A DNA stretch of 49,795 bases from Nitrospira sp. (GCA_020846195.1 JADLEJ010000025.1:1-49795); one strand, 5' to 3'; positions 32,506 through 41,000 are shown, counted from the first letter of the stretch. The notes: generated by a model from the sequence alone, not told the origin. Made by a program: numbers and translations.

Positions 32506-32640
32506 TTACTCGTAATTCCACCAGCGACGCGGCTTATTGTCATCACAGTTGTAGCCAGACTGACCCGCAGTAATGTCGCGCAACAGTTCATGCTTCACCA
32601 CTACCGGCTGGACATACTGCTCTTTCTTCTGTTCCATCAT
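32506..32640 (-). CDS. RiPP precursor peptide 1 (lasso-like)
   Basis: 44 residues beginning MMEQKKEQYVQPVVVKHELL then RDITA. YVQP is the YxxP leader motif. Cutting after DITA leaves the core GQSGYNCDDNKPRRWWNYE (19 residues): Gly1 and Asp8/Asp9, the exact requirement for a lasso macrolactam, with bulky Trp-Trp and Tyr near the C-terminus that could act as plugs. One Cys is present. A GAGGAGG stands seven bases before the tandem ATG codons. The chemistry is inferred from motif positions. Confidence 0.85.
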   Translation of the reverse strand: MMEQKKEQYVQPVVVKHELLRDITAGQSGYNCDDNKPRRWWNYE

Positions 32641-32668
32641 GCTATTGCCTCCTCAATTTTAAAATAGT

Positions 32669-32694
32669 CTGGCCAACCTCAGTAGACCGGCCAG
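32669..32694 (-). terminator. Terminator after precursor gene 2
   Basis: CTGGCC / GGCCAG hairpin followed on the minus strand by ACTATTTTAAAATT, about 15 bases after the precursor 2 stop and just before the precursor 1 ribosome-binding site. Confidence 0.7.
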
Positions 32695-32709
32695 CCCTCC
32701 ATCAGACTG

Positions 32710-32832
32710 CTACTGTTCCTGGCACTGGATTGTTCTGCAAGGCTGCTGCCCGGAGTTCCCCGCCGTGATGTCGCGCAGCAGTTGGTGCTTCACCACTACC
32801 GGCTGGACATACTGATCTTTCTTTTGTTCCAT
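32710..32832 (-). CDS. RiPP precursor peptide 2
   Basis: 40 residues. The leader MEQKKDQYVQPVVVKHQLL then RDITA is nearly the same as in precursor 1. The core after DITA is GNSGQQPCRTIQCQEQ, with Gly1 but no Asp/Glu at positions 7-9 (the only acid is Glu15) and two Cys. It therefore cannot make a normal eight- or nine-residue lasso ring, and another crosslink would be needed. It starts six bases after the stop of a pqqD-like gene. Confidence 0.82.
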   Translation of the reverse strand: MEQKKDQYVQPVVVKHQLLRDITAGNSGQQPCRTIQCQEQ

Positions 32833-32838
32833 TCTCCT

Positions 32839-33192
32839 TCACCTCCTTTCCTGTTGAAGTAGCCCTTCCTGAACCAATTCATTGGCCAGATCGACGAGAT
32901 CGCCGAGGGCTCGCTCGGATGCGACATCAAACCGGTCGCAGATCACCGCATGGATATCGACCATCGTGTTCTGCCCAGTGCAATGCTCCCAGATCACACT
33001 GCCCAACCGATTCAAGGTGTAGTACCGGCCGCTGCTGAGGTCCAGGAGAACCGTTTCTCCATCCATCGTCGTCCCTTGCACGTCGGGACTGGGCCGCAAA
33101 ACGATGCGATCAAGTTGCGTCCAGTCAATTGAGCCGTGGATCGAAGATTCTGCCGCACCGGACAATATCGTCGTAGCTGATATCTCTACCAT
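32839..33192 (-). CDS. PqqD-like leader-binding protein (B1/RRE), copy 2
   Basis: 117 residues, start supported by AAGGAGG upstream. SPDVQGTTMDGETVLLDLSS, GRYYTLNRLGSVIWEHCTGQ and ANELVQEGLLQQERR form the PqqD/B1 domain. It is almost identical in its C-terminal half to the copy at 33768, while the N-terminal ~35 residues differ. It directly precedes precursor 2. The AGGAGGTGA that ends the gene doubles as the precursor's ribosome-binding site. Confidence 0.9.
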   Translation of the reverse strand: MVEISATTILSGAAESSIHGSIDWTQLDRIVLRPSPDVQGTTMDGETVLLDLSSGRYYTLNRLGSVIWEHCTGQNTMVDIHAVICDRFDVASERALGDLVDLANELVQEGLLQQERR

Positions 33193-33605
33193 TTGCCATC
33201 CTCCTTGCCGGGCGCTGCCCGGCTTTTCGACTGCGCCTAGGAGCCGCTGTACCAGCGGCGACTACCTGCATCGACTTCCACTCGTCATCGCGACCGACTG
33301 TCGTCGTCTTCAAGAAAGGTAGCCCGATAGTGGAATCTTGCCTATACCGCCAAAGACCTGGTGAAATACCCTACCTTGGTATGTAATCAGGGGTGCGACT
33401 GCGTGCAACAAGGCCTTGAGGACAGGGCTTTCAGGCTTGTCGAGCCATGCGAGCAAGCACCTGGCAAGCATTGTGGCTCTCAGAGGAACTCTGGAATGAG
33501 GCGTGAAACAGTGAACGGGAGGCCATGGCAAGCGAATCAGAGAAGAAGATACGAGGCGAGAGTATTCCCGGCACAACAAACAAAGGCTAGGCTGCAAAAA
33601 GAAAA
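33193..33605. other. Gap of 413 bases between precursor 3 terminator and pqqD-like copy 2
   Basis: No supported gene. Frames of 103 (minus) and 141 (plus) residues exist but look like chance: odd composition, no ribosome-binding site, and the plus frame crosses the antisense of precursor 3. At 33207-33223 a perfect GCCGGG/CCCGGC hairpin ends one base before the AAGGAGG of pqqD-like copy 2 on the minus strand. It could modulate its translation. A promoter for the 33192 gene may also lie here. Confidence 0.45.
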
Positions 33606-33633
33606 GCTGGCCGATCCTCACGAATCGGCCAGC
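33606..33633 (-). terminator. Rho-independent terminator after precursor gene 3
   Basis: GCTGGCCGAT / ATCGGCCAGC arms of ten bases with an eight-base loop, followed on the minus strand by TTTTCTTTTT. This is the strongest terminator of the locus, 15 bases after the stop. Confidence 0.85.
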
Positions 33634-33647
33634 CCATTAGTCCACTA

Positions 33648-33761
33648 CTACTTGTCGCAATCCTTATCGCAACCGCGGATGGATTGCTTCGCCGTAATGT
33701 CGCGCAGCAACTCGTGCTTCACCATCACCGGCTGGACATACTGTTCTTTCTGTTGTTCCAT
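33648..33761 (-). CDS. RiPP precursor peptide 3
   Basis: 37 residues. The leader MEQQKEQYVQPVMVKHELL then RDITA matches precursors 1 and 2. The core after DITA is KQSIRGCDKDCDK: Asp8 is present but residue 1 is Lys rather than Gly, and two Cys flank KD. A Lys1 start would be unusual for a lasso ring. It starts six bases after the pqqD-like stop, and a strong terminator follows. Confidence 0.83.
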   Translation of the reverse strand: MEQQKEQYVQPVMVKHELLRDITAKQSIRGCDKDCDK

Positions 33762-33767
33762 TCTTCT

Positions 33768-34109
33768 TCACCTCCTTTCCTGTTGAAGTAGCCCCTCCTG
33801 AACCAATTCATTGGCCAGGTTGACAAGGTCGTCGAGGGCTCGCTCAGGGACAACATCGAACCGGTCGCAAATAGCCGCCTGAATATCGGTCATCGTGCAT
33901 TGCCCCGTACAATGCTCCCAAATCACACTCCCCAGCCGATTCAGAGTGTAGTAGCGGCCGCTGCTGAGATCCAGGAGAACCGTCTCCCCATCCATCGTTG
34001 TGCCTTGCACGTCGGGACTTGGTCGCAGGATCGTCTGATCTAACAGGGTTCGATCAATCGCAGGGATGGGGACATCCGATACGGCAGGTATCTGCTGGGA
34101 GTCCGACAT
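33768..34109 (-). CDS. PqqD-like leader-binding protein (B1/RRE), copy 3
   Basis: 113 residues. GTTMDGETVLLDLSSGRYYT, LNRLGSVIWEHCTGQCTM and LANELVQEGLLQQERR form the B1 domain. The ATG at 34109 follows AGGAGA. It is the first gene of the RiPP locus and, with precursor 3, makes one of three pqqD-precursor cassettes that share the same six-base junction. Confidence 0.9.
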   Translation of the reverse strand: MSDSQQIPAVSDVPIPAIDRTLLDQTILRPSPDVQGTTMDGETVLLDLSSGRYYTLNRLGSVIWEHCTGQCTMTDIQAAICDRFDVVPERALDDLVNLANELVQEGLLQQERR

Positions 34110-34357
34110 GGGATAGATCTCCTAAACTACCAGACGACGCCAATGTTCTTATAGGCAGGCTAAGATAGGCTGAAATCAATAAGGCCCACTACCCCCTCTT
34201 TAGAGTGAGGGCTCATACCTTCAAATAATTCTTAGAGATAACAGGCTGGCGCAAACGAAGAGCTGCCCCTACTAGAGCCAGACATCCACTGCTAGATAAT
34301 AAGGCGGCAGAATCAAATACCTGGTTGAATGGCAGGTTTTTGGATGAACGGATGCTG
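34110..34357 (-). promoter_or_regulatory. Probable promoter region of the RiPP locus
   Basis: 248 AT-richer bases upstream of the first pqqD-like gene. On the minus strand a TATAAG (34148-34153) could be a -10. An inverted repeat CCCTC/GAGGG with an AT-rich centre at 34194-34211 lies ~40 bases further up, at an activator position. No clear -35 is present, which would fit activator dependence. No ORF is supported. Confidence 0.35.
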
Positions 34358-34666
34358 CTAGACATCGCTCTGATTTAGCATTTGCTCCAGCTGAAGCTTG
34401 GCATTGTCCTCGAACCGCACAAACTCGATGCCGAAGCGATTCTCGCGCTGCCAGCGTACCGTCGCGATCGCGATATCGATGGGGTTGCGCGCGCCGGACA
34501 GATGGATATGGACTCTGAAGTGAGTGCCGATTTGGGCAGGAAGATCCGATGAAATCTCGCCGCCAGTAATGGTGAGATTCGTCATCGTTCCGGTTCCATC
34601 GCCACCCTCGCCACTCAGTGTGACGGGATAGTCTACTTCGACCCTCGGCCGGCCGCGTTCATGCAT
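34358..34666 (-). CDS. PilZ-domain protein
   Basis: 102 residues from the ATG at 34666 (MHERGRPRVEVDYPVTLSGE), preceded by AAGGGGGTG. The longer in-frame start at 34855 runs antisense-like through purF and is rejected. RGRPR is the RxxxR c-di-GMP motif. NLTITGGEISSDLP corresponds to (D/N)xSxxG with Thr in place of Ser. VRWQRENRFGIEFVRFED is the typical PilZ end. It probably senses c-di-GMP. No motility gene is nearby. Confidence 0.85.
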   Translation of the reverse strand: MHERGRPRVEVDYPVTLSGEGGDGTGTMTNLTITGGEISSDLPAQIGTHFRVHIHLSGARNPIDIAIATVRWQRENRFGIEFVRFEDNAKLQLEQMLNQSDV

Positions 34667-34709
34667 ATGACAGCACCCCCTTGTGACGCAGAGATCACAC
34701 CATGACCGG

Positions 34710-36158
34710 CTACATCGGTTTCTGAACCGCGGCCGATGGCTCGAACAGCCCGAGCTGCATTTCTTCTGCGCGAGTAAACGCGATGGGATACTTTTCAGTG
34801 AAACAGGCATTGCAATATTGGGACGGGACGCCCGGAGCCGCTTCCAACATGCCATCGAGGCTCAAATAGGCCAGCGAGTCAGCGGTAATGTATTTGCGGA
34901 TTTCCTCAGGCGAATGGTTCGACGCAATCAACTCTTTCTTTGTCGGCGTATCGACGCCATAAAAACAGGGTGAGACGATCGGCGGAGAACTGATCCGCAT
35001 ATGGACTTCTTTGGCGCCGGCATTCCGCAGCATCTTGACGATCTTCCGGCTCGTCGTCCCGCGCACGAGCGAATCGTCGACGACCACCACCCGCTTGCCG
35101 GCCAAGACCTCAGGCACCGCGTTCAACTTCACCTTGACGCCAAAGTGCCGGATCGACTGTTCCGGCTCAATGAACGTCCGGCCGACATAGTGGTTGCGAA
35201 TCAGCCCCGTCTCGAAAGGAATGCCCCCGCCCTCGCTATAGCCCAATGCGGCGGGCACGCCGGAATCCGGCACGGGAATAACGATGTCCGCTTCCACCCA
35301 AGACTCTTTGGCTAACCGGCGGCCCAAGGCTTTGCGCGTTGAATACACCGCACTGGCGCCGAAGATCCGGCTGTCCGGCCTGGCGAAGTACACATACTCG
35401 AACACACACATGGCCGGATCGACTTTAGGAAACGGCCGATGGCTGTCGATCCCCTGATCGCTCAACACGACCAGCTCGCCGGGCTCGATCTCGCGCACAT
35501 ACTCGGCGTCCAAGAGATCGAACGCGCAGGTTTCCGAGGCCACCACCCAGCTCCCGCGCACCCGCCCCAGGCAGAGCGGCCGCAGGCCGTGCGGATCGCG
35601 CACCGCGATCAAACCGTTATCCGTCATCAACACCAGCGAAAACGCGCCCCGCACCTGATTCAACGCATCCATCACGCGCGCCAAAAACGTGCTGGCCCGG
35701 GAATGGGCGATCAGGTGGATGATGACCTCCGTATCCGAGGTGGATTGGAAGATCGCGCCATAGGCCTCCAGCTCATTGCGCAACACCTGGGCATTGATGA
35801 GGTTGCCGTTATGCGCCAGCGCCAAATTCCCGAACGCGAAGTTGACGTTGAACGGCTGGATGTTCTTCAGATCGTTCCCGCCGGCCGTGGAATAGCGGTT
35901 ATGGCCGATGGCCATCCGCCCCGGCAATTTGTCCAGCGTCGTCTTCTTGTAGATGTCCGCAACCAGCCCCATCCCCTTATGCACATAAAACTGCTCGCCA
36001 TCGCCGGCGACGATGCCCGAGGCTTCCTGCCCGCGATGCTGGAGTGCATAAAGACCCAGGTAGGTCAGATTCGCGGCCTCTTCGTGGCCAAAAATGCCGA
36101 ACACCGCGCATTCGTCGTGAAACTTATCCGGAGAGATCATGGGAAGTTCTTTATGCAT
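34710..36158 (-). CDS. purF: Amidophosphoribosyltransferase PurF
   Basis: 482 residues. It makes phosphoribosylamine from PRPP and glutamine, the first step of purine synthesis. The nucleophile Cys17 follows a short propeptide ([20 protein letters not shown]). [13 protein letters not shown] and [10 protein letters not shown] are class II glutaminase motifs, and [20 protein letters not shown] is the PRPP site. Cys residues in [26 protein letters not shown] and [11 protein letters not shown] match the four ligands of the 4Fe-4S cluster in Bacillus-type PurF. It lies 16 bases after purL. The start could also be the ATG at 36140. Confidence 0.97.
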   Translation of the reverse strand: MHKELPMISPDKFHDECAVFGIFGHEEAANLTYLGLYALQHRGQEASGIVAGDGEQFYVHKGMGLVADIYKKTTLDKLPGRMAIGHNRYSTAGGNDLKNIQPFNVNFAFGNLALAHNGNLINAQVLRNELEAYGAIFQSTSDTEVIIHLIAHSRASTFLARVMDALNQVRGAFSLVLMTDNGLIAVRDPHGLRPLCLGRVRGSWVVASETCAFDLLDAEYVREIEPGELVVLSDQGIDSHRPFPKVDPAMCVFEYVYFARPDSRIFGASAVYSTRKALGRRLAKESWVEADIVIPVPDSGVPAALGYSEGGGIPFETGLIRNHYVGRTFIEPEQSIRHFGVKVKLNAVPEVLAGKRVVVVDDSLVRGTTSRKIVKMLRNAGAKEVHMRISSPPIVSPCFYGVDTPTKKELIASNHSPEEIRKYITADSLAYLSLDGMLEAAPGVPSQYCNACFTEKYPIAFTRAEEMQLGLFEPSAAVQKPM

Positions 36159-36174
36159 AATCGTACGCGCTAAC

Positions 36175-38415
36175 TTATTCCTGGTTCAGTTTCCGTTCCA
36201 ACGAACAACCCCAGCGATCGGCCAGGGTCGCAATCGAAAGATCGACCGTCTTCGTCGTCGACCGGTCGTCCCCCAAATAGATCACCAGCGACGCGCCCCC
36301 CACGGCTCCGATTACTCCAGCCGGAACGCCCATCTGTTGAGCCAGCTCCAGAATAGCCTGCCGTTGAGCCGGTTTTGCCGAGACGATAATCCGCGACTGG
36401 CTTTCACCGAAGAGCACCGAATCGTTTCTCTGGCGGCCAGGGGTTAATCGTACCACGGCGCCGCGCGTTCGATTCGGCCCCGACAGGCAGCATTCGGCCA
36501 GCGCAACGGCTACACCTCCATCGGAACAATCGTGCGCGGACTGAATACGCCCGGCCCGGATCAGCTGCAACAGGCAGCTCTGCACCGCCTGCTCCGTTTC
36601 CAGATTGAGATACGGTGGCGAGCCTTGTTCACGCGAATGCTGCACTTTCAGATATTCCGACCCGCCCAAATCTTCGCGCGTCGCCCCGAGCAGAATGATG
36701 TCGTCGCCGTCCTCCCGGAACCATTGCGTCATGGCCTGGTCGGCGGACTCGATGAGCCCCACCATGCCCAGCATCGGCGTGGGATAGATCGAGAGCCCGT
36801 TGGTCTCGTTATAAAAGCTGACATTGCCGCTCACGATGGGAATCTTGAAATGCTCACAGGCATCCTTCATCCCCTCGATGGCCATCACAAACTGCCACAT
36901 AATGTCCGGCCGTTCGGGATTCCCAAAATTCAGGCAGTCCGTCAGCCCAATCGGTTCGGCGCCTGAACAGGCCAGATTCCTCGCCGCTTCCGCCACCGCC
37001 AGCCGTGCCCCTTCATAGGGATTCAGCAAACAGTAGCGGCTGTTGCAGTCGACCGTCATCGCCACCGCTTTATTGGTGCCCTTAATGCGCACGACCGCCG
37101 CATCCGAGCCCGGACGCACCATCGTGTTCGTCCGTACCATATGGTCGTACTGCTCGTATACCCAGCGCTTGCTCGCAATCGTCGGCGACTCCAGCAGCGC
37201 CAGCAACGCCGCATTCGCATCCTTCACATCGGGCAGGGCATCGTAATTCAGATTCGTGAGCATATCCTGATAGCCGGGCGGCGAAAACGGTCGCTCGTAA
37301 CGCGGGCCGTCGTCGGCCAGCGACTTCGCCGGAATCTCCGCCCCGACTTTGCCCTGATCCAGCACACGCAGGATGCCATCACCCGTCACCTTGCCGACCA
37401 CCGCCACATCCAGATCCCACTTCTGGCAGATCCGGATGCACTCCTCTTCCTTGCCGGCTTTGGCCACCATCAGCATGCGTTCTTGCGACTCGGACAACAT
37501 CAGCTCATAGGGCGTCATGCCCGGCTCGCGGCGCGGCACATGGGTCAGATCGAGATCCATCCCATTCCCGGCCCGCGACGCCATCTCGCAAGAGGAACTC
37601 GTCAACCCTGCTGCTCCCATATCCTGAATGCCGACGAGAAGATCGCCCGCCATCAGTTCGAGGCAGGCTTCCAGTAACAGCTTTTCCTGGAACGGATCGC
37701 CCACTTGCACCGTCGGCCGCTTCTTCTCCGATTGATCGTCGAATGAATCGGACGCCATCGTCGCGCCGTGAATCCCGTCGCGCCCCGTCTTCGAGCCGAA
37801 GTAGATCACGGGATTGCCGACCCCGGCCGCCGTGCCAAGAAAAATCTTGTCCTTCCGTGCCACGCCGAGGCAGAACGCATTCACCAACGGATTGAGCGAG
37901 TAGATATCGTTGAACACGACTTCGCCACCCACCGTCGGCACGCCCATGCAATTGCCATAACCGGCAATCCCGGCCACGACGCCTTTGACGATGTGCCGGT
38001 TCTTGGCCGTATCCAGCCCGCCGAAGCGCAGCGAATCCAGCAGGGCAATCGGCCGCGCCCCCATCGTAAACACATCGCGCAGAATCCCGCCCACCCCCGT
38101 CGCCGCGCCCTGATAGGGCTCGATGAACGACGGATGGTTGTGCGACTCCATTTTGAAGACCACACAGAGCCCGTCGCCAATATCCACGACCCCGGCATTC
38201 TCGCCGGGGCCCTGGATGACGCGCGGCCCTGTCGTGGGCAGCTTCTTCAAATGCACGCGTGACGATTTGTAGGAGCAATGTTCCGACCACATGACGGAAA
38301 ACATGCCGAGTTCCGTCAGATTCGGCTCACGTCCGAGAATCTCGACGATCTTCTTGAACTCATCGTCGGTCAGATTGTGTTGGGCAATTAGCTCTTTGGT
38401 AATCACAAGCGGCAT
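36175..38415 (-). CDS. purL: Phosphoribosylformylglycinamidine synthase subunit PurL
   Basis: 746 residues: the small, PurQ/PurS-dependent form of FGAM synthase. [20 protein letters not shown] (catalytic His region), [40 protein letters not shown] and [20 protein letters not shown] are the family blocks. Two tandem AIR-synthase-like halves are visible. It converts FGAR to FGAM with ATP and PurQ-derived ammonia. It is separated from purQ by a secreted-protein gene. Confidence 0.97.
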   Translation of the reverse strand: MPLVITKELIAQHNLTDDEFKKIVEILGREPNLTELGMFSVMWSEHCSYKSSRVHLKKLPTTGPRVIQGPGENAGVVDIGDGLCVVFKMESHNHPSFIEPYQGAATGVGGILRDVFTMGARPIALLDSLRFGGLDTAKNRHIVKGVVAGIAGYGNCMGVPTVGGEVVFNDIYSLNPLVNAFCLGVARKDKIFLGTAAGVGNPVIYFGSKTGRDGIHGATMASDSFDDQSEKKRPTVQVGDPFQEKLLLEACLELMAGDLLVGIQDMGAAGLTSSSCEMASRAGNGMDLDLTHVPRREPGMTPYELMLSESQERMLMVAKAGKEEECIRICQKWDLDVAVVGKVTGDGILRVLDQGKVGAEIPAKSLADDGPRYERPFSPPGYQDMLTNLNYDALPDVKDANAALLALLESPTIASKRWVYEQYDHMVRTNTMVRPGSDAAVVRIKGTNKAVAMTVDCNSRYCLLNPYEGARLAVAEAARNLACSGAEPIGLTDCLNFGNPERPDIMWQFVMAIEGMKDACEHFKIPIVSGNVSFYNETNGLSIYPTPMLGMVGLIESADQAMTQWFREDGDDIILLGATREDLGGSEYLKVQHSREQGSPPYLNLETEQAVQSCLLQLIRAGRIQSAHDCSDGGVAVALAECCLSGPNRTRGAVVRLTPGRQRNDSVLFGESQSRIIVSAKPAQRQAILELAQQMGVPAGVIGAVGGASLVIYLGDDRSTTKTVDLSIATLADRWGCSLERKLNQE

Positions 38416-38453
38416 CGACCCGTTCCTCTAGTGGCCATCACGCTGTCAGAAAC

Positions 38454-38786
38454 TTACTGCACCTCGATGGTGACCGCTGCTTCAGCCGCCAGGGTCTTGT
38501 GATCGTGATTGGCCGCGATCACCTTGATTTCGTGCTTGCCGGGCGCCAGGCTCTTGAACGTGCCGGAGAAACCCTTCTGATATTGCCCATCCAAATACAC
38601 ATGGGCATGCGTCGCATGCTGGCCTTTGGCCAGTTCATATTTCAATTCCAGCTGATCGCCCTTCACCACCGCGCCGTTTTCCGGGCTCACAATCTTGAGC
38701 TGGCTGCCATCTTCGTCCCCGGCCCACGCCGACACTCCCGCCACCAGCATCACCGCGACTATACTTGCCATAACCAACCGTTTCAT
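38454..38786 (-). CDS. Exported Ig-like small protein between purQ and purL
   Basis: 110 residues with a signal peptide (MKRLVMASIVAVMLVAGVSA, cut after WAG or nearby) and an AAGGAGG eight bases before the ATG. The mature part is a single beta-sandwich-like domain: IVSPENGAVVKGDQLELKYE, ATHAHVYLDGQYQKGFSGTF and LAPGKHEIKVIAANHDHKTL, with several His. This resembles exported DUF4399-like or carbohydrate/metal-binding Ig-fold proteins. It has no obvious link to purine synthesis, so the location is odd. Confidence 0.78.
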   Translation of the reverse strand: MKRLVMASIVAVMLVAGVSAWAGDEDGSQLKIVSPENGAVVKGDQLELKYELAKGQHATHAHVYLDGQYQKGFSGTFKSLAPGKHEIKVIAANHDHKTLAAEAAVTIEVQ

Positions 38787-38821
38787 ACCGCCTCCTTGTT
38801 TAGAAACAACGGCACACCGAC

Positions 38822-39520
38822 TCACACGTTCACCTTCATCGCCTTGAGCAACGACTGGAAAATCAGCTTCCCATCCCGATTGCCCAAGATCTCTTCCGCG
38901 CAACGCTCGGGATGCGGCATCAAGCCCAGCACATTGCCTTCCGGATTGATAATCCCGGCGATGTTGTCGAGCGATCCGTTGGGATTCGCGTCCGGCGTCA
39001 CCGCCCCCTCCGCGGTGCAATAGCGTAACACAATTTGCGCGTTCGCCTGCATCGCCGCCAGCGTGACCGGATCGGTGTAGTAATTGCCGTCCGCATGGGC
39101 GACGGGAATCTTCAACACTTGCCCAGGCTGGCAGGCCCCCGTAAAGGCCGTGGCCGCATTCTCCACCCGCACATGCACATCCTTGCAGATGAAATGGAGC
39201 GACCGGTTCCGCAACATCGCGCCAGGCAGCAACCCGGCTTCGAGCAGAATCTGAAACCCGTTGCAGATTCCGATGACCGCCCCGCCGTCTTTAGCGAACG
39301 CCTTCACCGCGCTCATCACCGGGGAAAATCGCGCAATCGCACCCGTGCGAAGATAGTCGCCGTAGGAAAACCCGCCCGGGAGAATCACCGCATCGATCCC
39401 CGCAAGCGACGTCTCCTTGTGCCAGATCATCCGCACCGATTGGCCCAGCACATCCTGAAACACGTGCTGGCAATCGTGATCGCAATTACTGCCTGGAAAA
39501 ACGATGACTCCAACATTCAT
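38822..39520 (-). CDS. purQ: Phosphoribosylformylglycinamidine synthase subunit PurQ
   Basis: 232 residues, a class I glutamine amidotransferase. [19 protein letters not shown] is the start typical of Pur[21 protein letters not shown] carries the nucleophile Cys, and [12 protein letters not shown] supplies the His and Glu. It releases ammonia for PurL. The PurQ stop is two bases before... the purS reading frame ends at 39523 and PurQ starts at 39520, so the two are tightly coupled. Confidence 0.97.
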   Translation of the reverse strand: MNVGVIVFPGSNCDHDCQHVFQDVLGQSVRMIWHKETSLAGIDAVILPGGFSYGDYLRTGAIARFSPVMSAVKAFAKDGGAVIGICNGFQILLEAGLLPGAMLRNRSLHFICKDVHVRVENAATAFTGACQPGQVLKIPVAHADGNYYTDPVTLAAMQANAQIVLRYCTAEGAVTPDANPNGSLDNIAGIINPEGNVLGLMPHPERCAEEILGNRDGKLIFQSLLKAMKVNV

Positions 39521-39522
39521 GG

Positions 39523-39762
39523 CTAGACCAACTCGTAGCGATATTCTTCAATGATGGTATTCGCCAGCAGCTTTTCGCACATCTGCTTCACCTGTGCGTC
39601 GGCTTTGGCCTTGTCCGTTTCCTGCACATCCACTTCCATGTACTTACCCACCCGCACATTCGCCGCATTCGTGAATCCCAGCGAATCCAGCGCATGCTCA
39701 ATCGCCTTCCCCTGCGGATCCAGAATCCCCTGCTTCAACGTCACATGAATCTTGGCTTTCAT
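39523..39762 (-). CDS. purS: Phosphoribosylformylglycinamidine synthase subunit PurS
   Basis: 79 residues: [20 protein letters not shown], then [20 protein letters not shown] and [14 protein letters not shown]. PurS dimers bridge PurL and PurQ in the small-subunit FGAM synthase. Two bases separate it from purQ. Confidence 0.96.
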   Translation of the reverse strand: MKAKIHVTLKQGILDPQGKAIEHALDSLGFTNAANVRVGKYMEVDVQETDKAKADAQVKQMCEKLLANTIIEEYRYELV

Positions 39763-39810
39763 GCTGCTCCCCTCTTCTCCGTTTCGTCTTTCCTATCTTA
39801 CTTTCTCTGT

Positions 39811-39923
39811 GAAGCGCGTGGGTATGGTCCCACTGCGCGCATTGACCGAGCGCGGCCCCAAATTTCGTTTGGGTCAAATCCCGCCCGCGGGCCGCGAGCA
39901 CCCGGCCCATACCCACGCGCTTC
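39811..39923 (-). repeat. Family-1 nested inverted-repeat element, copy A
   Basis: The outer arm GAAGCGCGTGGGTATGGTCC (39811-39830) pairs with GGCCCATACCCACGCGCTTC (39904-39923), 19 of 20. Box 1 ACTGCGCGCAT (39832-39842) and box 2 GCGAGCAC (39894-39901) are identical to those in copies B and C. An inner stem of GCGGCCC/GGGCCGC type follows, plus a small CCCAAA/TTTGGG hairpin. It lies between the purS start and the small membrane protein stop, probably ending the upstream transcript or acting as a structured RNA. Confidence 0.85.
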
Positions 39924-39932
39924 GACTCCCCC

Positions 39933-40151
39933 TCACGCCCCTGTATCCGGCGGCTTCGACAGCTCTATGAGATGCCGCTTCGCCCAGGTAATCCCCACCA
40001 TCAATCCGAGGCCCAGCAACACCAGCGCCAGAAACCCCAGCTTATGCCATATCGATTCGGTCAAGATCGCAAACGCCGCCACGCATGTCGTGCCGATCCC
40101 CAAAGAAATAATGGGGCCATTATCCCGCACAAACATCACGAAACGTCTCAC
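39933..40151 (-). CDS. Small two-helix membrane protein
   Basis: 72 residues from a GTG at 40151, with GGGGGAAG upstream. Two hydrophobic helices are visible (ISLGIGTTCVAAFAILTESI and LGFLALVLLGLGLMVGITWA). It is bracketed by two family-1 elements (copies A and B). No family assigned. Confidence 0.62.
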   Translation of the reverse strand: MRRFVMFVRDNGPIISLGIGTTCVAAFAILTESIWHKLGFLALVLLGLGLMVGITWAKRHLIELSKPPDTGA

Positions 40152-40193
40152 GCTTTCTTCCCCCTCTTCCCCCCGCGTGAAGGAAGCACCGAC

Positions 40194-40297
40194 AGGCCAC
40201 TACTACGGGATTCGGTCTTTACTGCGCGCATGGAGCGACCACCGTTTCATCGTGGGGGCTCCGCGAGCACAAAGACCGAATCCCGTAGTCGCGGCCT
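40194..40297 (-). repeat. Family-1 nested inverted-repeat element, copy B
   Basis: The outer arm ACTACGGGATTCGGTCTTT (40202-40220) pairs perfectly with its partner at 40271-40289, and AGGCC/GGCCT extend it. Box 1 ACTGCGCGCAT (40221-40231) and box 2 GCGAGCAC (40263-40270) match the other copies. The inner stem here is GGAGC/GCTCC. The outer arm is unrelated in sequence to those of A and C. It lies just after the purC stop. Confidence 0.85.
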
Positions 40298-41000
40298 ACC
40301 CACAAACCCGTTTCAATACTTCCTGATACGCCTCTTCAATCTTCCCCATGTCCTTGCGAAACCGGTCCTTGTCCATCGAATCGCCGGTCGCCAGGTCCCA
40401 GAGGCGGCAGGTATCCGGAGAAATCTCATCGGCCAGAACCAGCTTATTGTGAAACACGCCAAACTCCAGCTTGAAGTCCACAAGCTGCATCCGCCGCTCG
40501 GCGAAAAACGGCTTCAGTATCGCGTTGATCTTATGCCCCAAATCCCGAAGATCCTTCAGCAACGCCGGCGTGGCAATATTCATCAGCCGCAAATGATCGT
40601 CGTTCACCAACGGATCGCCGAGGGCATCGTCCTTATAATAGAACTCCACGATGGCCGGCTGAATCGCGTCCCCTTCCTTGAGCCCCAGGCGCTTCGCGAG
40701 ACTTCCGGCAATGATGTTCCGCACCACCACTTCCACCGGCACGATCGTCACCTTCTTCGTAAGCATCTCCCGGTCGCTGAGCCGCTTTACAAAGTGCGTG
40801 CGGATGCCGGCCGCCTCCAGCAAGGCGAACAACCGCTCCGACACCTTATTATTGATGATGCCCTTGTCGACGATGGTGCCGCGCTTTTGCGCGTTGAACG
40901 CCGTCGCGTCGTCCTTGAAGTACTGCACGACTTCATCGGCCCGCTCGGCGGTGAAAATCTTCTTGGCTTTGCCTTCGTAGAGCAGCGTTCCTGTCGTCAT
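40296..41000 (-). CDS. purC: SAICAR synthetase PurC
   Basis: 234 residues. LLYEGKAKKIFTAERADEVV is the N-terminal ATP site. GIRTHFVKRLSDREMLTKKV, VPVEVVVRNIIAGSLAKRLG and LVDFKLEFGVFHNKLVLADE are the family's conserved blocks, with SPDTCRLWD near the end. It joins aspartate to CAIR in the purine pathway. The gene starts 24 bases after the chlorite dismutase stop, in the same direction. Confidence 0.97.
   Translation of the reverse strand: MTTGTLLYEGKAKKIFTAERADEVVQYFKDDATAFNAQKRGTIVDKGIINNKVSERLFALLEAAGIRTHFVKRLSDREMLTKKVTIVPVEVVVRNIIAGSLAKRLGLKEGDAIQPAIVEFYYKDDALGDPLVNDDHLRLMNIATPALLKDLRDLGHKINAILKPFFAERRMQLVDFKLEFGVFHNKLVLADEISPDTCRLWDLATGDSMDKDRFRKDMGKIEEAYQEVLKRVCG

Noticed and set aside
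33310..33621. 103-codon minus ORF that could be a remnant of a lasso cyclase
   Set aside because: No similarity to AsnB-type motifs (SGG.DS) and no ribosome-binding site. It also runs into the terminator of precursor 3.
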